A stretch of 64,000 nt of DNA. Origin: DASTFY01 sp963829955. GTDB taxonomy: Bacteria > Actinomycetota > Acidimicrobiia > Acidimicrobiales > Ilumatobacteraceae. Shown piece after piece: positions 10,168 through 18,567 of the stretch. A program made the translations under genes and the position numbers. Below the pieces are notes generated by a model. That model did not search any database and was not told the origin of the DNA. It saw only the letters and a list, made by a program, of their open reading frames with translations. The first letter of the stretch is position 1, and every line of letters starts with the position of its first letter. The stretch is from positions 124,001 through 188,000 of the forward strand of contig CAWHKS010000021.1 in assembly GCA_963829955.1 (NCBI GenBank). Direction: 5' to 3'.

Positions 10168-12947
10168 CTACGGTTCCCACACTGCGATGTCGTGACTGAA
10201 GTGGATGCGACGAGGTTGCAGTTGCATGAGTCGTGCGGCCGACGCGAGGTACTGCTCGGGGTCGGGCGGGGGATCGTCGTTGGAAACAGTGTTGGTTGCC
10301 TGGAGGTGCTCGTACTCGGCCTTGGAATAGATCGCTTGTCCCGCGAGCACGACGCCGCCATCGGCGGTGTCGAAGACGACGGATTGGTGACCAGGTGAGT
10401 GACCAGGAGTCGACAAGACGCGCACGCCCTCGGCGACCTGCACGTCACCGTCGATGACCGCGTACTCGGCCCCCTCGAAGTCAACCCACTCGGGCACGGT
10501 GTAGTGCGGCTTCCGGGTGGCCTGGTATTCGGCGGCCTGGACATAGATCGGCACACCCGGAAAGCGGGAGTTGTTGCCGCAGTGGTCGAAATGCAGGTGC
10601 GAGTTGACGATCAGCCGCACCTCGTTGACGTCGTGGCCGTGCGAGGCGAGTGCGGCGTCGATGGCGCGTTGCTGCACCTGGTAGAGGTCGTCGATGAATT
10701 GATTGCCGGTACCGATGCCGGTCTCGAACAGCAGCAACCCGGTCGGGTGTCGCAACGCGAACGCCAGCACCGCTCCCGTCCCACCGTGCAACGGATGCCA
10801 GTCCGGAAAGGTCACGTCGGCAAGATGCAACGGCACCACGTCTAGAACTGACAAGACCACCGATGCGACTCTACGACCCGCCGATGAGCCTTGGTGCTGC
10901 ACAGCGCGTTCGATGTCGCGGCGGGAACCTCCGAGCAGGGCGCGATAGCGCCGGTCGAAGCGAAACTCGGTGCGGTGCTTGCCGACGAAGTCCAACACGG
11001 TGCAGAACGCCTTGGCTCTCGTCTTGCGTAGACCTCGCCCGAGCTGCTGGAGGAACAGGGTAGGGCTCTCGGTCGGGCGCAGCATCAGGATCGTGTCGAC
11101 GTCCGGAACGTCGACGCCCTCGTTGAAGAGGTCGACGGAGAACACGACGTGGACCCGACCGGCGGCCAAGTCGCGGAGCGCGGCCTCGCGGTCGGGCCGA
11201 GGGCTGTCGCCCCAAATGGCGACGGCGACGATGCCGTGGCGACGGAAGTGGTCGGCCATGAAGCGGGCATGCTCGATGCTTACGCAGAACCCGAGTGCCC
11301 GCATCGTCGAGATGTCGGCGTGCTCGTCGACCTGCTGGACAACGAGCCGAGCCCAGGCGTCCGAGCTGGTGTACGTGATGCTCAGCGCATCGACGTCGTA
11401 GCCGCGACCACGCCGCCACGGGATCTGGCGCAGGTCGACGCCGTCGTGGATGCCGAAATGCAGGAACGGTGAGAGGTGTTGTTGATCGATCGCGTCCCAC
11501 AGCCGCAGCTCCGCGGCGATGCGATCGTCGAACCAGTGCAGGATTGGCAGCCCGTCGCTGCGTTCCGGGGTGGCGGTCAGCCCGAGGAGCTCGACGGGCG
11601 CCACGTGGTCGAGGATCCGCTGATAGGAGGCAGCGGCGGCGTGGTGGAACTCGTCGACGATCACGACGTCGAAGTGATCCGGCAGCCAATGCGTCGAGGT
11701 GGGCGGCGTGGAGGCTCTGGATCGAGGCGAAGACGTGGTCGAATCGGGTCGGGCGCGCTCCACCGACCCATTTCTCGCCGAATGAGGCGTCGCGCAGCGC
11801 GTAGCGGAACGTGGCCAGGCTTTGGTCGAGGATCTCCTCACGATGGGCAATGAGCAGCAGGCGAGACCGAGGCAGCCGCTCACGGAGCGTCCCGTAGTCG
11901 AGGGCCGCCATGACCGTCTTGCCGGTACCGGTCGCGGCCACGAGCAGGTTGCGGTGATGCCCACGCTGGCGAGACAGCTCGAGCAACTCCAGCAGCGGTT
12001 CCTGAAAGGGGTGCGGACGCAGCTCGATCGGACTCAGGATCACCTGCGGGCCGGGGTCAGTCCGTCCGATACGGGCTCGCTCGTTGTTGAAGTCGGTCGG
12101 GTTGTAGGGCACGAAGTCGCCGCCCGACCAGTAGCTCTCGAAGACCGCGGCGAACTTGGCGATCACGTCGGGGTTGCGGGCCGCCGACACCCGGACGTTC
12201 CACTCCAGGCCGGTGACCTGGGCCGAATGGGTGAGGTTCGACGAGCCGACGTAGACGGTCGTGAAGCCGGACTCGCGGTGGAACACCCAGGCTTTGGCAT
12301 GGAGGCGTGTCGTGGTCGTGTCGTAGGAGATGCGAACGTCGGCGCCGAGGTCGACGAGCTGATCGACTGCCGAGCGCTCGGTCGAGTCGGTGTAGGTCGT
12401 CGTGAGCACCCGCAGCCGACGGCCGGCTTCGCAGTGCCGGCGCAGGCTGTCGAGAAGAGGCCTGGTACCGCTGCGGCGGATGAAGGCGACCACCACATCG
12501 ATCGCGTCGGCGGATTCGATCTCCGACTGCAGCTGGCTCCACAACGTGGGCTCCCCGCTCGTGTGGGTGAGCAAGGTCGTGTCGAGCAATGGGATCAGCG
12601 GCCCGGCCATGGGAGCCGGAGACCCGTCAGGGTTGCGACGCCACACCGCCCGCAGGACCGCAGCAGGCTCGATCGGGCGCGCTGCGGGGTCCGGCGCGGC
12701 GGAGCTCACCAAGCCGATCGAGGAGCGCTCGCGCCACCGTGACGCCGACTCGCACGCGCTCCTCGTCGCTCACGTCGAGCAGCGCCCGCTCCACCTGGCG
12801 GCTCACATGCCACGCGATCCGGTCCGCCGCATCGCCGCCGTCGAGCGGACGCTCGTCAACGGGCAGCCGCTCGGCAAGATCGTCAAGCCAGGCCCGCAAG
12901 GCCTACGTGATGAGCAGCTCGTAGAGGCCCGGCCCCAGCTCCGCCAC
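10168..12947 (-). pseudogene. PLD-nuclease/SF2 helicase (DUF3427-type family) truncated and joined in frame to a metallo-beta-lactamase lactonase domain
   Basis: From the N-terminus the gene has a helical segment, then a phospholipase-D-like nuclease domain (LHAKAWVF with the H-x-K motif, then GSSNLTHSA). An SF2 helicase follows: Walker A AATGTGKT, DEFHH, TATPER, and motif VI QLGRGLRKTR. Relatives end in a DUF3427 domain. Here the helicase stops after LLGGSRRDIERAV and the frame continues into a lactonase-like metallo-beta-lactamase of about 250 residues with SHLHFDHCGNN. Codon 15 from the likely GTG (12947) is TAG at 12903-12905. Frame breaks at 12710-12711 and 11689-11690 look like doubled third bases. 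The lactonase could instead be a separate gene starting near GTG 10848. The helicase itself is probably damaged. Confidence 0.75.
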
Positions 12948-12995
12948 GGGCTGACGTTAGGCGCTCCGTGTGGCAGCCCGGCGGAGCCGATCTCG

Positions 12996-13858
12996 TCAGG
13001 GCGCGATATCGGTTCGCTGGAGAACCGGTTCAGTGAACGCGAGGACCTGGTCGAGGAGGTCGGTGAACTGCTCCGGCGTCGAGGTAGTGAGGCGCTGCTT
13101 GCGGCGCCATGCCGACCAGCGGGACTGTGCGATGCGTGGATAGCCGGCGAGGACGTCGCGCAACGGCTGGATCGGTACGTGCCGGTAAGCGGCGACTCGT
13201 CGATCGCCTCGACCAGCGCGATGTCGTCGAGATCGTGCCGGCCCAGGTTGGCGATGTCGACGAAGTCGCGCCAGCGGGTGTTGGCCGTTCCGCGCTGCAA
13301 GGCTGTGACGGTCTTCTCGGCGAGGATGAGTTCGACGTGGTAGCCGTGGACGCGGATCGGTGGCCCGCCCAGGACGCGCGCGAGGTCGACGTGATCCGGG
13401 GGTGGCCAGAGGGGGTCGCCGATGTTGATGTCGACGTGGAACTGGATCACGCCGGTCGAGAGCCCGCCGTGGACCGTCACCCGGCCCCCGCCGTAGTCCT
13501 CCTCGTCGCGGATCGCTTCCACACCGGTGGCGTTGAGATCGAACTCGAGGCCGTCGTCACGACCGATCGCGATGATCTCGTTGATCATCCGTAGGAGGTT
13601 GTCGAGGTCGTTGGCTACATCGAGCCCGGCGAGGTCGATGTCTCGTGTCGGTCGACGGGCGTCGTAGGCCGCAAGCAGCACGCCGCCCTTGAGCATCAAG
13701 TGCTCGGCGTGCGGCGAGCTGCCGAGCCGATCGAGGAAGCCCTCGAGGGCGCAGAGCTGGAGGAACTCGTCGGTGGGGCGGCCAGCGACCGACGCCGCCT
13801 TGCGCAGGTCGAGGTATGCCCGCCCGCCAACCGTCGCTCCCGTCGGGCGGCCGGTCAC
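12996..13858 (-). CDS. abiEii: AbiEii-type nucleotidyltransferase toxin (frame break near its C-terminus)
   Basis: Toxin of a type IV toxin-antitoxin system; characterised family members are nucleotidyltransferases that halt growth, and AbiE was found as a phage abortive-infection system. The polymerase-beta-like core is visible as HLMLKGGVLLAAYDARRP followed by TRDIDLAG, and the second conserved block as AEKTVTALQRGTANTRWRDF. The GTG start at 13858 overlaps the antitoxin stop as GTGA. Near 13190-13200 the frame is lost. The other frame gives the continuation AAYRHVPIQPLRDVLAGYP, then WSAWRRKQRL, and stops at 12996. This break does not resolve as a single doubled base, so it may be a real lesion. 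Confidence 0.85.
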
Positions 13859-14436
13859 AGCAACACCTGAAGCACGCGCACGAGCGACGGCTGCGCCGCC
13901 GGGAAGTGGCGGGCGACCGCGAGCAGCTCGGCCGGCTGATTCCCGGGCTTGGCGAGCCAACGCCGGAGAGCGGCGACCGCTTGGTCTTCGCCGTACAGGT
14001 GGCGGAGACGGAAGGCGTCGACGATCGAGCGGGCGGTGCTGTAGATGCCGATCGTCAGCTCGTCGTAGACGGGCATCACGTCGCGTCCGATCGTGAAGGT
14101 GTCCTCGTCGAAGCGGTGCCAGGTGACCGGCGCCGTCGTGCGGGGCGGTCGCTGACGGCGGGGGAGCGCGGCGTCGATGGTTGGTGGGATGTCGTCAATG
14201 AGGCCGTGGCGGGCGAGCGCCGTCATCATGCATAAGGTCGCGAAGGGCGCGTGGACGGCGATCTCGACAAGGTCAGCGTCAACCGGTATGCCCGGCTTGG
14301 TGTAGATGCCACGGGCCAGCTGCTCGATCTGACCGCCGTCCCGCCAGCGATACAGATCGCGATCGGCGACACCGCGGGCGCGCGCGTCAGCATGGGTGAA
14401 GATCGCGGGTAGCTCCTCGGCAGCGCTGGCCGGCAT
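13855..14436 (-). CDS. abiEi: AbiEi family antitoxin/transcriptional regulator
   Basis: 193 residues. The N-terminal winged-helix domain (AIFTHADARARGVADRDLYRW, with RGIYTKPG as the wing) is followed by the C-terminal antitoxin domain. In characterised AbiE systems the antitoxin does not bind the toxin but represses the operon through inverted repeats. An inverted repeat is present 10 bp upstream of this ATG. The 3' end overlaps the toxin start by 4 bp, giving the standard antitoxin-then-toxin order. The gene is uninterrupted. It lies at the promoter-proximal end of the island operon, so it may control the downstream helicase gene as well. Confidence 0.88.
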   Translation of the reverse strand: MPASAAEELPAIFTHADARARGVADRDLYRWRDGGQIEQLARGIYTKPGIPVDADLVEIAVHAPFATLCMMTALARHGLIDDIPPTIDAALPRRQRPPRTTAPVTWHRFDEDTFTIGRDVMPVYDELTIGIYSTARSIVDAFRLRHLYGEDQAVAALRRWLAKPGNQPAELLAVARHFPAAQPSLVRVLQVLL

Positions 14437-14445
14437 GAATGAAAG

Positions 14446-14474
14446 TGTAGCCAGAATGGACTGACCTGGCTACA
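14446..14474. promoter_or_regulatory. Inverted-repeat operator upstream of abiEi
   Basis: Perfect 9-bp arms TGTAGCCAG and CTGGCTACA separated by 11 bp, starting 10 bp upstream of the abiEi ATG. Known AbiEi proteins autorepress by binding such repeats; the assignment here is by position and symmetry. Confidence 0.7.
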
Positions 14475-14500
14475 AGTTCATACGATCAGGCGAGGTGTCG

Positions 14501-14533
14501 TTTGTCCGCGATTTGTCAGCAGTTTGTCCGCGA
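14501..14533 (+). repeat. Three contiguous 11-bp tandem repeats inside the right end of the island
   Basis: TTTGTCCGCGA occurs twice (14501-14511, 14523-14533) with a diverged copy TTTGTCAGCAG exactly between them. They lie about 120 bp inside the right att copy, where integrase arm-type or excisionase sites are often found. Function is not established. Confidence 0.6.
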
Positions 14534-14652
14534 ACGGGGCGAATTCGGGCGGTACAGGGCAGCACGAGGCAACACGACACACCACCAGAAGTGCACTCGG
14601 ACCAGGACCAACGCGGCACAAGCCGAGACGCGACGCGACTCCGCGACCCGGA

Positions 14653-14674
14653 GTTCAAGTCCCCCCTCCGACAC
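14653..14674 (+). repeat. att direct repeat, right copy
   Basis: 22 bp identical to 10093-10114 (tRNA-Leu 3' end). The bases upstream do not form the rest of a tRNA, so this is the truncated copy left at the far side of the island. Confidence 0.9.
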
Positions 14675-14679
14675 CGGTT

Positions 14680-14701
14680 GACCAGGGCATAGGCCCTGGT
14701 C
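14680..14701 (+). terminator. Hairpin just outside the island, probably the original tRNA-Leu terminator
   Basis: Perfect 9-bp stem GACCAGGGC/GCCCTGGTC with a 4-base loop, 5 bp after the right att copy. Its location fits a terminator that lay directly downstream of the tRNA before insertion. No long T-tract follows. Confidence 0.55.
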
Positions 14702-14851
14702 ATCGTGCTTCTCGGCTCGGCGGGCGTGCCCGGCAGAGTTGTCGGTTCTCCAGGCACCGGCCGCACGCCGCACCGCTCCTCTCCCCGACGGGGCTCGCGT
14801 GGCGATCGGGGGCTCCACATGAGAGCCCCCGATCGCACGGTGTGGGGTTGG

Positions 14852-15862
14852 TCAAGCCTGACCAGCGCCGAGATCGACGACGGGCGAGATGAGCCCGAAG
14901 ACCGCGCCGTCAACGTGGACGCGGTCGTTGCCGCCCAGCGTGTTGAGCCGAAGGCTGTCGGTGGCTTCGCTGCCAGTGATGCGCGTCTTGGGCTCGAGGC
15001 CCTTCACGTCAACGCCGCCATCCTGCGTGGCCACCTTGGCATTGTCGTCGTTCGCCGTGCCGTTGACCGTCAGGACATCGACTGCGCCGTCCGCGCCGCC
15101 GAGGTCGACGTCAGTCCGCTCGAAGTCGGTGCCGGACATGTCGTCGATACGGATGGTGTCGACGCCACCGAGCGCGTCCAGATCGAGTCTCTCGACTCCG
15201 TCCATGTCCATGTTGATGGTGCCCTGGTCTCGGTGGAACAGCGACCGAGACCCGTTCGGTGCCAAGAACATGTTCTCCAGTGCGATCGATGCACCGTTGA
15301 AGTCGAGGGTGTCGACGCCGAGTTGGCCCTCGACGATGTCGCTGCCGTCACCCGGATCCCAGGTGAAGCTGTCGGTCCCGTTGCCCAGATCGGCGGTGTC
15401 ATTACCTCTGTTGCCGTCGACTGAATCCGCACCGTTGCCGCCATAGAACACCTCGACACCGTCGCCGCCGTTCATCGTGTCGTTGCCGTTGCCGCCATCC
15501 ACCGTGAGCGCTTCATCGGGGAAGGCACCGTTGACCTGGTCGATACGGAACTGGTCGTCGCCGGCCCGCAAGAGCACGTCGATGCGGCTGAACGTCGCTC
15601 GGTCAAGGCTGAAATCAGCGGTGCCATCGTCCCCGAAGTCAACCTCGAGGACGCCGGGCGCACCGGCTTGCAGTCGGAGGGCGAGCAGCTCGCTCGCCTG
15701 GGTGGCGGTGACGGTGAGCGTGTCGTTCGCGACCGAGGCGGACGGCACCTGTGCCGCCGAGGCCGGACCGGCCATCACCATGGCCGCGAGGCTGAGGGTC
15801 ACGGCTGCGCCGCTTGCCTGCCCAACTCGCCGCGCGCGTGTGTTTCGGGTGGTGGAGATCAT
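14852..15862 (-). CDS. Secreted protein with RTX-like (hemolysin-type) Asp/Gly-rich repeats
   Basis: 336 residues. A clear signal peptide (about residues 1-36, ending AGPASAAQ) indicates export. The middle contains calcium-binding-type nonapeptide elements such as GGNGNDTMNGGDG, GGNGADSVDGNRGNDT and LGNGTDSF, and the C-terminal half is a repetitive beta-rich region with LGGVDTIRIDD and LGGNDRVHVDG. Such repeats bind calcium and fold outside the cell. No catalytic domain is seen, so an adhesive or surface role is possible but unproven. The ATG start is preceded by GGGATTTTC, a poor ribosome site. The gene lies immediately right of the island. Confidence 0.75.
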   Translation of the reverse strand: MISTTRNTRARRVGQASGAAVTLSLAAMVMAGPASAAQVPSASVANDTLTVTATQASELLALRLQAGAPGVLEVDFGDDGTADFSLDRATFSRIDVLLRAGDDQFRIDQVNGAFPDEALTVDGGNGNDTMNGGDGVEVFYGGNGADSVDGNRGNDTADLGNGTDSFTWDPGDGSDIVEGQLGVDTLDFNGASIALENMFLAPNGSRSLFHRDQGTINMDMDGVERLDLDALGGVDTIRIDDMSGTDFERTDVDLGGADGAVDVLTVNGTANDDNAKVATQDGGVDVKGLEPKTRITGSEATDSLRLNTLGGNDRVHVDGAVFGLISPVVDLGAGQA

Positions 15863-16190
15863 CGAAAATCCCTTCGTCAGACGCCGGCTTGGGGGGACCA
15901 GCGTGTACCGACGGGTACGGAGCCCGGCATGGGTTCGGTTCTCGGCGACGCTGTGAGGGTTGGGCGACGGTTCGACGGCGTTCGCAGCGGGCTCGCCGGT
16001 GACGAGTGTCGACCAGGGCTCGCGACCGACAACGCAGACTTCGTGCGCATGATGCCGACGGACGTGCGCGCTCAGGTGGAGCCGAAGGCGGATGGCCTGG
16101 AGGCCGCCATCGACACTGCCAACCGACGGCCTCGTTGCATCCGCAAACGAACCCGACAGCAGTCGGCGTTACATGGCAACGCTCAGGCGA
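15863..16190. other. Gene-poor stretch upstream of the RTX-like gene
   Basis: About 330 bp in which I see no convincing gene on either strand. Short open frames lack recognisable protein features. It should contain the promoter of the minus-strand secreted protein. Confidence 0.5.
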
Positions 16191-16245
16191 CAAGGGGGAG
16201 CACGGCACGGATGACGGGCGACAGGGCCACACGCCCCTCCGACAC
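16191..16245 (+). repeat. 55-bp dispersed repeat, copy 1
   Basis: Related (roughly 80 percent by eye, one or two indels) to 24811-24866 in the same orientation. Shared cores include GGGGGAGCAC, ATNACGGGCG and CAGGGCCACACG. Copy 1 adjoins a decayed recombinase; copy 2 adjoins the break point of an argF fragment. It may mark the end of a mobile element. Confidence 0.6.
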
Positions 16246-16299
16246 GCCGTTTCCCCCACGGTCACCAGGGGGCGGTGCGCCCGGCGCACCATCCCTTGA

Positions 16300-16795
16300 G
16301 CTCGCAATCGTGGGCGGGATGGTCACTTCCACCGCATCCACGCCCGGCGTCCAGTAGGCGCACAGGCCGATGGCGTCGTACAACGCCTGGCGGGCTTCGG
16401 GGAGTCGCGGCCTCCGTCGCCCGGGCGAAGCGGTCGGCCTGCTCCCCGAACCACTCCGCCATCGCCGCAACTCGGCTTCGCCCATGGCCGCGACCGGGTG
16501 GCGTCGAGCAGGTCACGCTCCGCTGACGCCCGCTCGGCACGCACTTCCGCGATCCAGCTGCCCACCACCACCGGATCGGCCCCACCGTCGAGCGCCGCCC
16601 GGCAGCGGGCCAACTTCACGTCCGCCTCCGCACCCGGGCCCGTGCCCGCTCAGCCCTGGCTACGATCACCGGGTCCGGTTCGTGGCTGCTCCGGCCAAAC
16701 CCCGGATCGTCGCTGCGGCGTGCTCCGCATCGAACAGCGTGGCCAGCCACCCGTAGATCGTCGCGGCAACCCGCTGCTCGGAGACCGCCGCTGAT
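16300..16795 (-). pseudogene. Decayed serine recombinase (resolvase/invertase family), C-terminal remnant
   Basis: Reading the minus strand in shifting frames gives the pattern seen at the C-terminal end of large serine recombinases: WLATLFDAEHAAATIRGLAG, then KLARCRAALDGGADPVVV followed by GSWIAEVRAERASAE, then EQADRFARATEAA and ALYDAIGLCAYWTPG. This matches the coiled-coil plus final beta segment (typically ...ELYAELGLRVTYDP). The catalytic and zinc domains are absent and there are several frame changes and stops, so it is a relic. It could come from the same invasion that left the 55-bp repeat beside it. Assignment is from pattern memory without a database search. Confidence 0.6.
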
Positions 16796-17028
16796 CGGGG
16801 GTGGCTCCGGTCCAGGGCCGACAAGCCTCGGTGCGGCGCGGCTGCCTAGACGACCTCGTCAGCGACTTCCGGGTGCTGACGATGCGCGAGCACGCCAGGG
16901 TGATCTCGTCGCGACCGAGGGCTGCACACGAAGCCCTCAACGGCTGCGTCGCCCGCCGGTCGGTCAGACCGGGACGAGCATCCGGTCCAGGTAGGGACCG
17001 CGAAGCCGCTCGCAGGCCCGTCGCACGC
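16796..17028. other. Gene-free stretch
   Basis: No supported coding region. It lies between the recombinase remnant and the end of the glycosyltransferase gene; both neighbours are on the minus strand. Confidence 0.5.
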
Positions 17029-18567
17029 TCACCTCGGGGCGAGGAGGACGACTTCGATGCCGCCTTTGAACACCCTTCGGTCGATCTCCTGGTACCTCGC
17101 GCTCAGAGGCGCTAGGACCTCCGGCACGTGTTCGGTGTTGACGTGGTGCAGACCGACGACCACCCAGACCCTTCGCGTCGGGTCGGCCGTCAATCCACTG
17201 ACATCCTCCCGATCGAAGGACAGGAACGTCTGATCGCCGGTCTCGTACCCTCCCCACGGGTCAGCGGGGTAGACGGGCTCAGGGAGGGTCGCCGCTTGGT
17301 CTGACCGCCGGTAGTACTCGAAGAACAGGCGCACCGAGTCGTTGGCGAACAGGATGCGGTCGCTCGGCCTAGCCTCGTCGAACACGTAGGAGGACGCGGC
17401 TCGCCAGTCCTCCTCGCCGCCGTCCGAGTACCAGAACGCGAGGCCGTAGACCCCTGCGCCGAGGACGACGGCGAGCGGGGCCAACCGTCGCCAGCCCGTG
17501 AGCCCGCGGGTGTGTCCGAGCGCGTCGTCCAGACCGACCGCTCCCCAGATGAGGATGCCCACGAGGCTGAACAGCAGGTAGCGGCCGCTGAGTGGGCTGA
17601 ACGGGCTGAGGACCACGAGCACGACGGTCGGGAGCACCGACCACGACGCGAGTAGCCCGAGCGCCCAAGCCTTGCGGCTGTGCCGGCCGGCTCGCCATGT
17701 GCGGACTGTGACACGGACCACGAAGTACGACATCACCGCGAACGCCACGAGCCCGATCAGCCCGGCTCGCCCGGTCAGCGTGAACAGGACGTCGCGGTAG
17801 ACGCCGAGACGGGTGCGGGAGACGCCGAACTGCCTCTCGTTGTGGGTGTAGATCAGCAGAGCTAACGGGATCGCCGCTACGCCGACGATCGCTCCGGCCC
17901 CCAGCCGGCGCCGGACGAGCCTGTGGCCAGCGGGTAGGAACCAGAGGGATACGAGGTGGCAGGCGACGAGGAGTACGCCCAGAATGTGCGAGTAGGTGAG
18001 CAGCGTGCAGCCAGCGGCCCACGCGACGAGGGTGGCCCGCCGGGGTTCGTCGACGTCCATGGCGAAGAACAAGGTGGCGAGGCCGGCGAGCAACATGGAG
18101 AGGGCGTACGTCCGGTCGTACTGCGCGTGCGCGGCGACGGCGCCATTCACGACGAGCAGCAAGCTCGCCAGCACGCCCGCACGAGGGGACGCCAGGCGCC
18201 ACCCGATCGCGCCGACGACGGGTACAAGCGCGATGAGGCAGAGCGCCGACAGCGAGCGCAAGACGCCTTCGGACTCGCCGAACACCGTGAGGGCCCGTAG
18301 GAGGAACGCGTGGATCAAGCCGTCCGCCTCGCGGACGTAGGTCAGGCTGACGAGGGACCGCCACGGCCGCAGGACGGTCGAGGCGGGGAGAGCCTCGTCC
18401 AGGAACAGGCTCTTCGAGCCGATCTGCCAGAACCAGAGGATGGCGCCGACCACCGTGACAGCGCCGATGGCGACCTTCCCCCGCAGCGCTCCCCCGAGTC
18501 GCCTCGGAGAGTCTCGTCGCGGACCGCACTCGGGCTGGTCCGTCACCGAGGTGGGGATCTGGCTCAT
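17029..18567 (-). CDS. Polytopic membrane protein, GT39/ArnT-like glycosyltransferase
   Basis: About 512 residues with some ten transmembrane segments and a hydrophilic C-terminal domain of about 150 residues. After the first helix is the signature SLFLDEALPAST, matching the Asp/Glu-containing first extracytoplasmic loop of GT-C enzymes that use polyprenyl-phosphate sugars. The loop motif AHAQYDRTYALSMLL also fits that fold. Members transfer sugars to lipids, proteins or cell-wall glycans; the acceptor cannot be predicted. The ATG at 18567 (MSQIPTSV) is chosen over the ATG at 18603 because the extra residues are unlike a membrane-protein start. No operon partner is visible. Confidence 0.75.
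   Translation of the reverse strand: MSQIPTSVTDQPECGPRRDSPRRLGGALRGKVAIGAVTVVGAILWFWQIGSKSLFLDEALPASTVLRPWRSLVSLTYVREADGLIHAFLLRALTVFGESEGVLRSLSALCLIALVPVVGAIGWRLASPRAGVLASLLLVVNGAVAAHAQYDRTYALSMLLAGLATLFFAMDVDEPRRATLVAWAAGCTLLTYSHILGVLLVACHLVSLWFLPAGHRLVRRRLGAGAIVGVAAIPLALLIYTHNERQFGVSRTRLGVYRDVLFTLTGRAGLIGLVAFAVMSYFVVRVTVRTWRAGRHSRKAWALGLLASWSVLPTVVLVVLSPFSPLSGRYLLFSLVGILIWGAVGLDDALGHTRGLTGWRRLAPLAVVLGAGVYGLAFWYSDGGEEDWRAASSYVFDEARPSDRILFANDSVRLFFEYYRRSDQAATLPEPVYPADPWGGYETGDQTFLSFDREDVSGLTADPTRRVWVVVGLHHVNTEHVPEVLAPLSARYQEIDRRVFKGGIEVVLLAPR

Larger units (their letters stand above)
10115..14674. mobile_element. 4.56-kb genomic island inserted in tRNA-Leu(GAG)
   Basis: The island is bounded by a perfect 22-bp repeat of the tRNA 3' end. 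Just outside the right copy is a perfect 9-bp hairpin (14680-14701), which probably was the native terminator downstream of the tRNA. Inside, all recognisable genes are on the minus strand: AbiEi, AbiEii, and a PLD-nuclease/helicase gene running into a metallo-beta-lactamase domain. No integrase or excisionase gene is visible, so the island is a non-autonomous cassette or a deleted remnant. The content (toxin-antitoxin plus nuclease-helicase) resembles a small defence cassette; that role is inference. Confidence 0.82.

Noticed and set aside
14470..14913. A minus-strand frame spanning the right att repeat, considered as an integrase end
   Set aside because: No tyrosine-recombinase catalytic motif (R-H-x-x-R-Y) is visible and the frame crosses the att site and hairpin.
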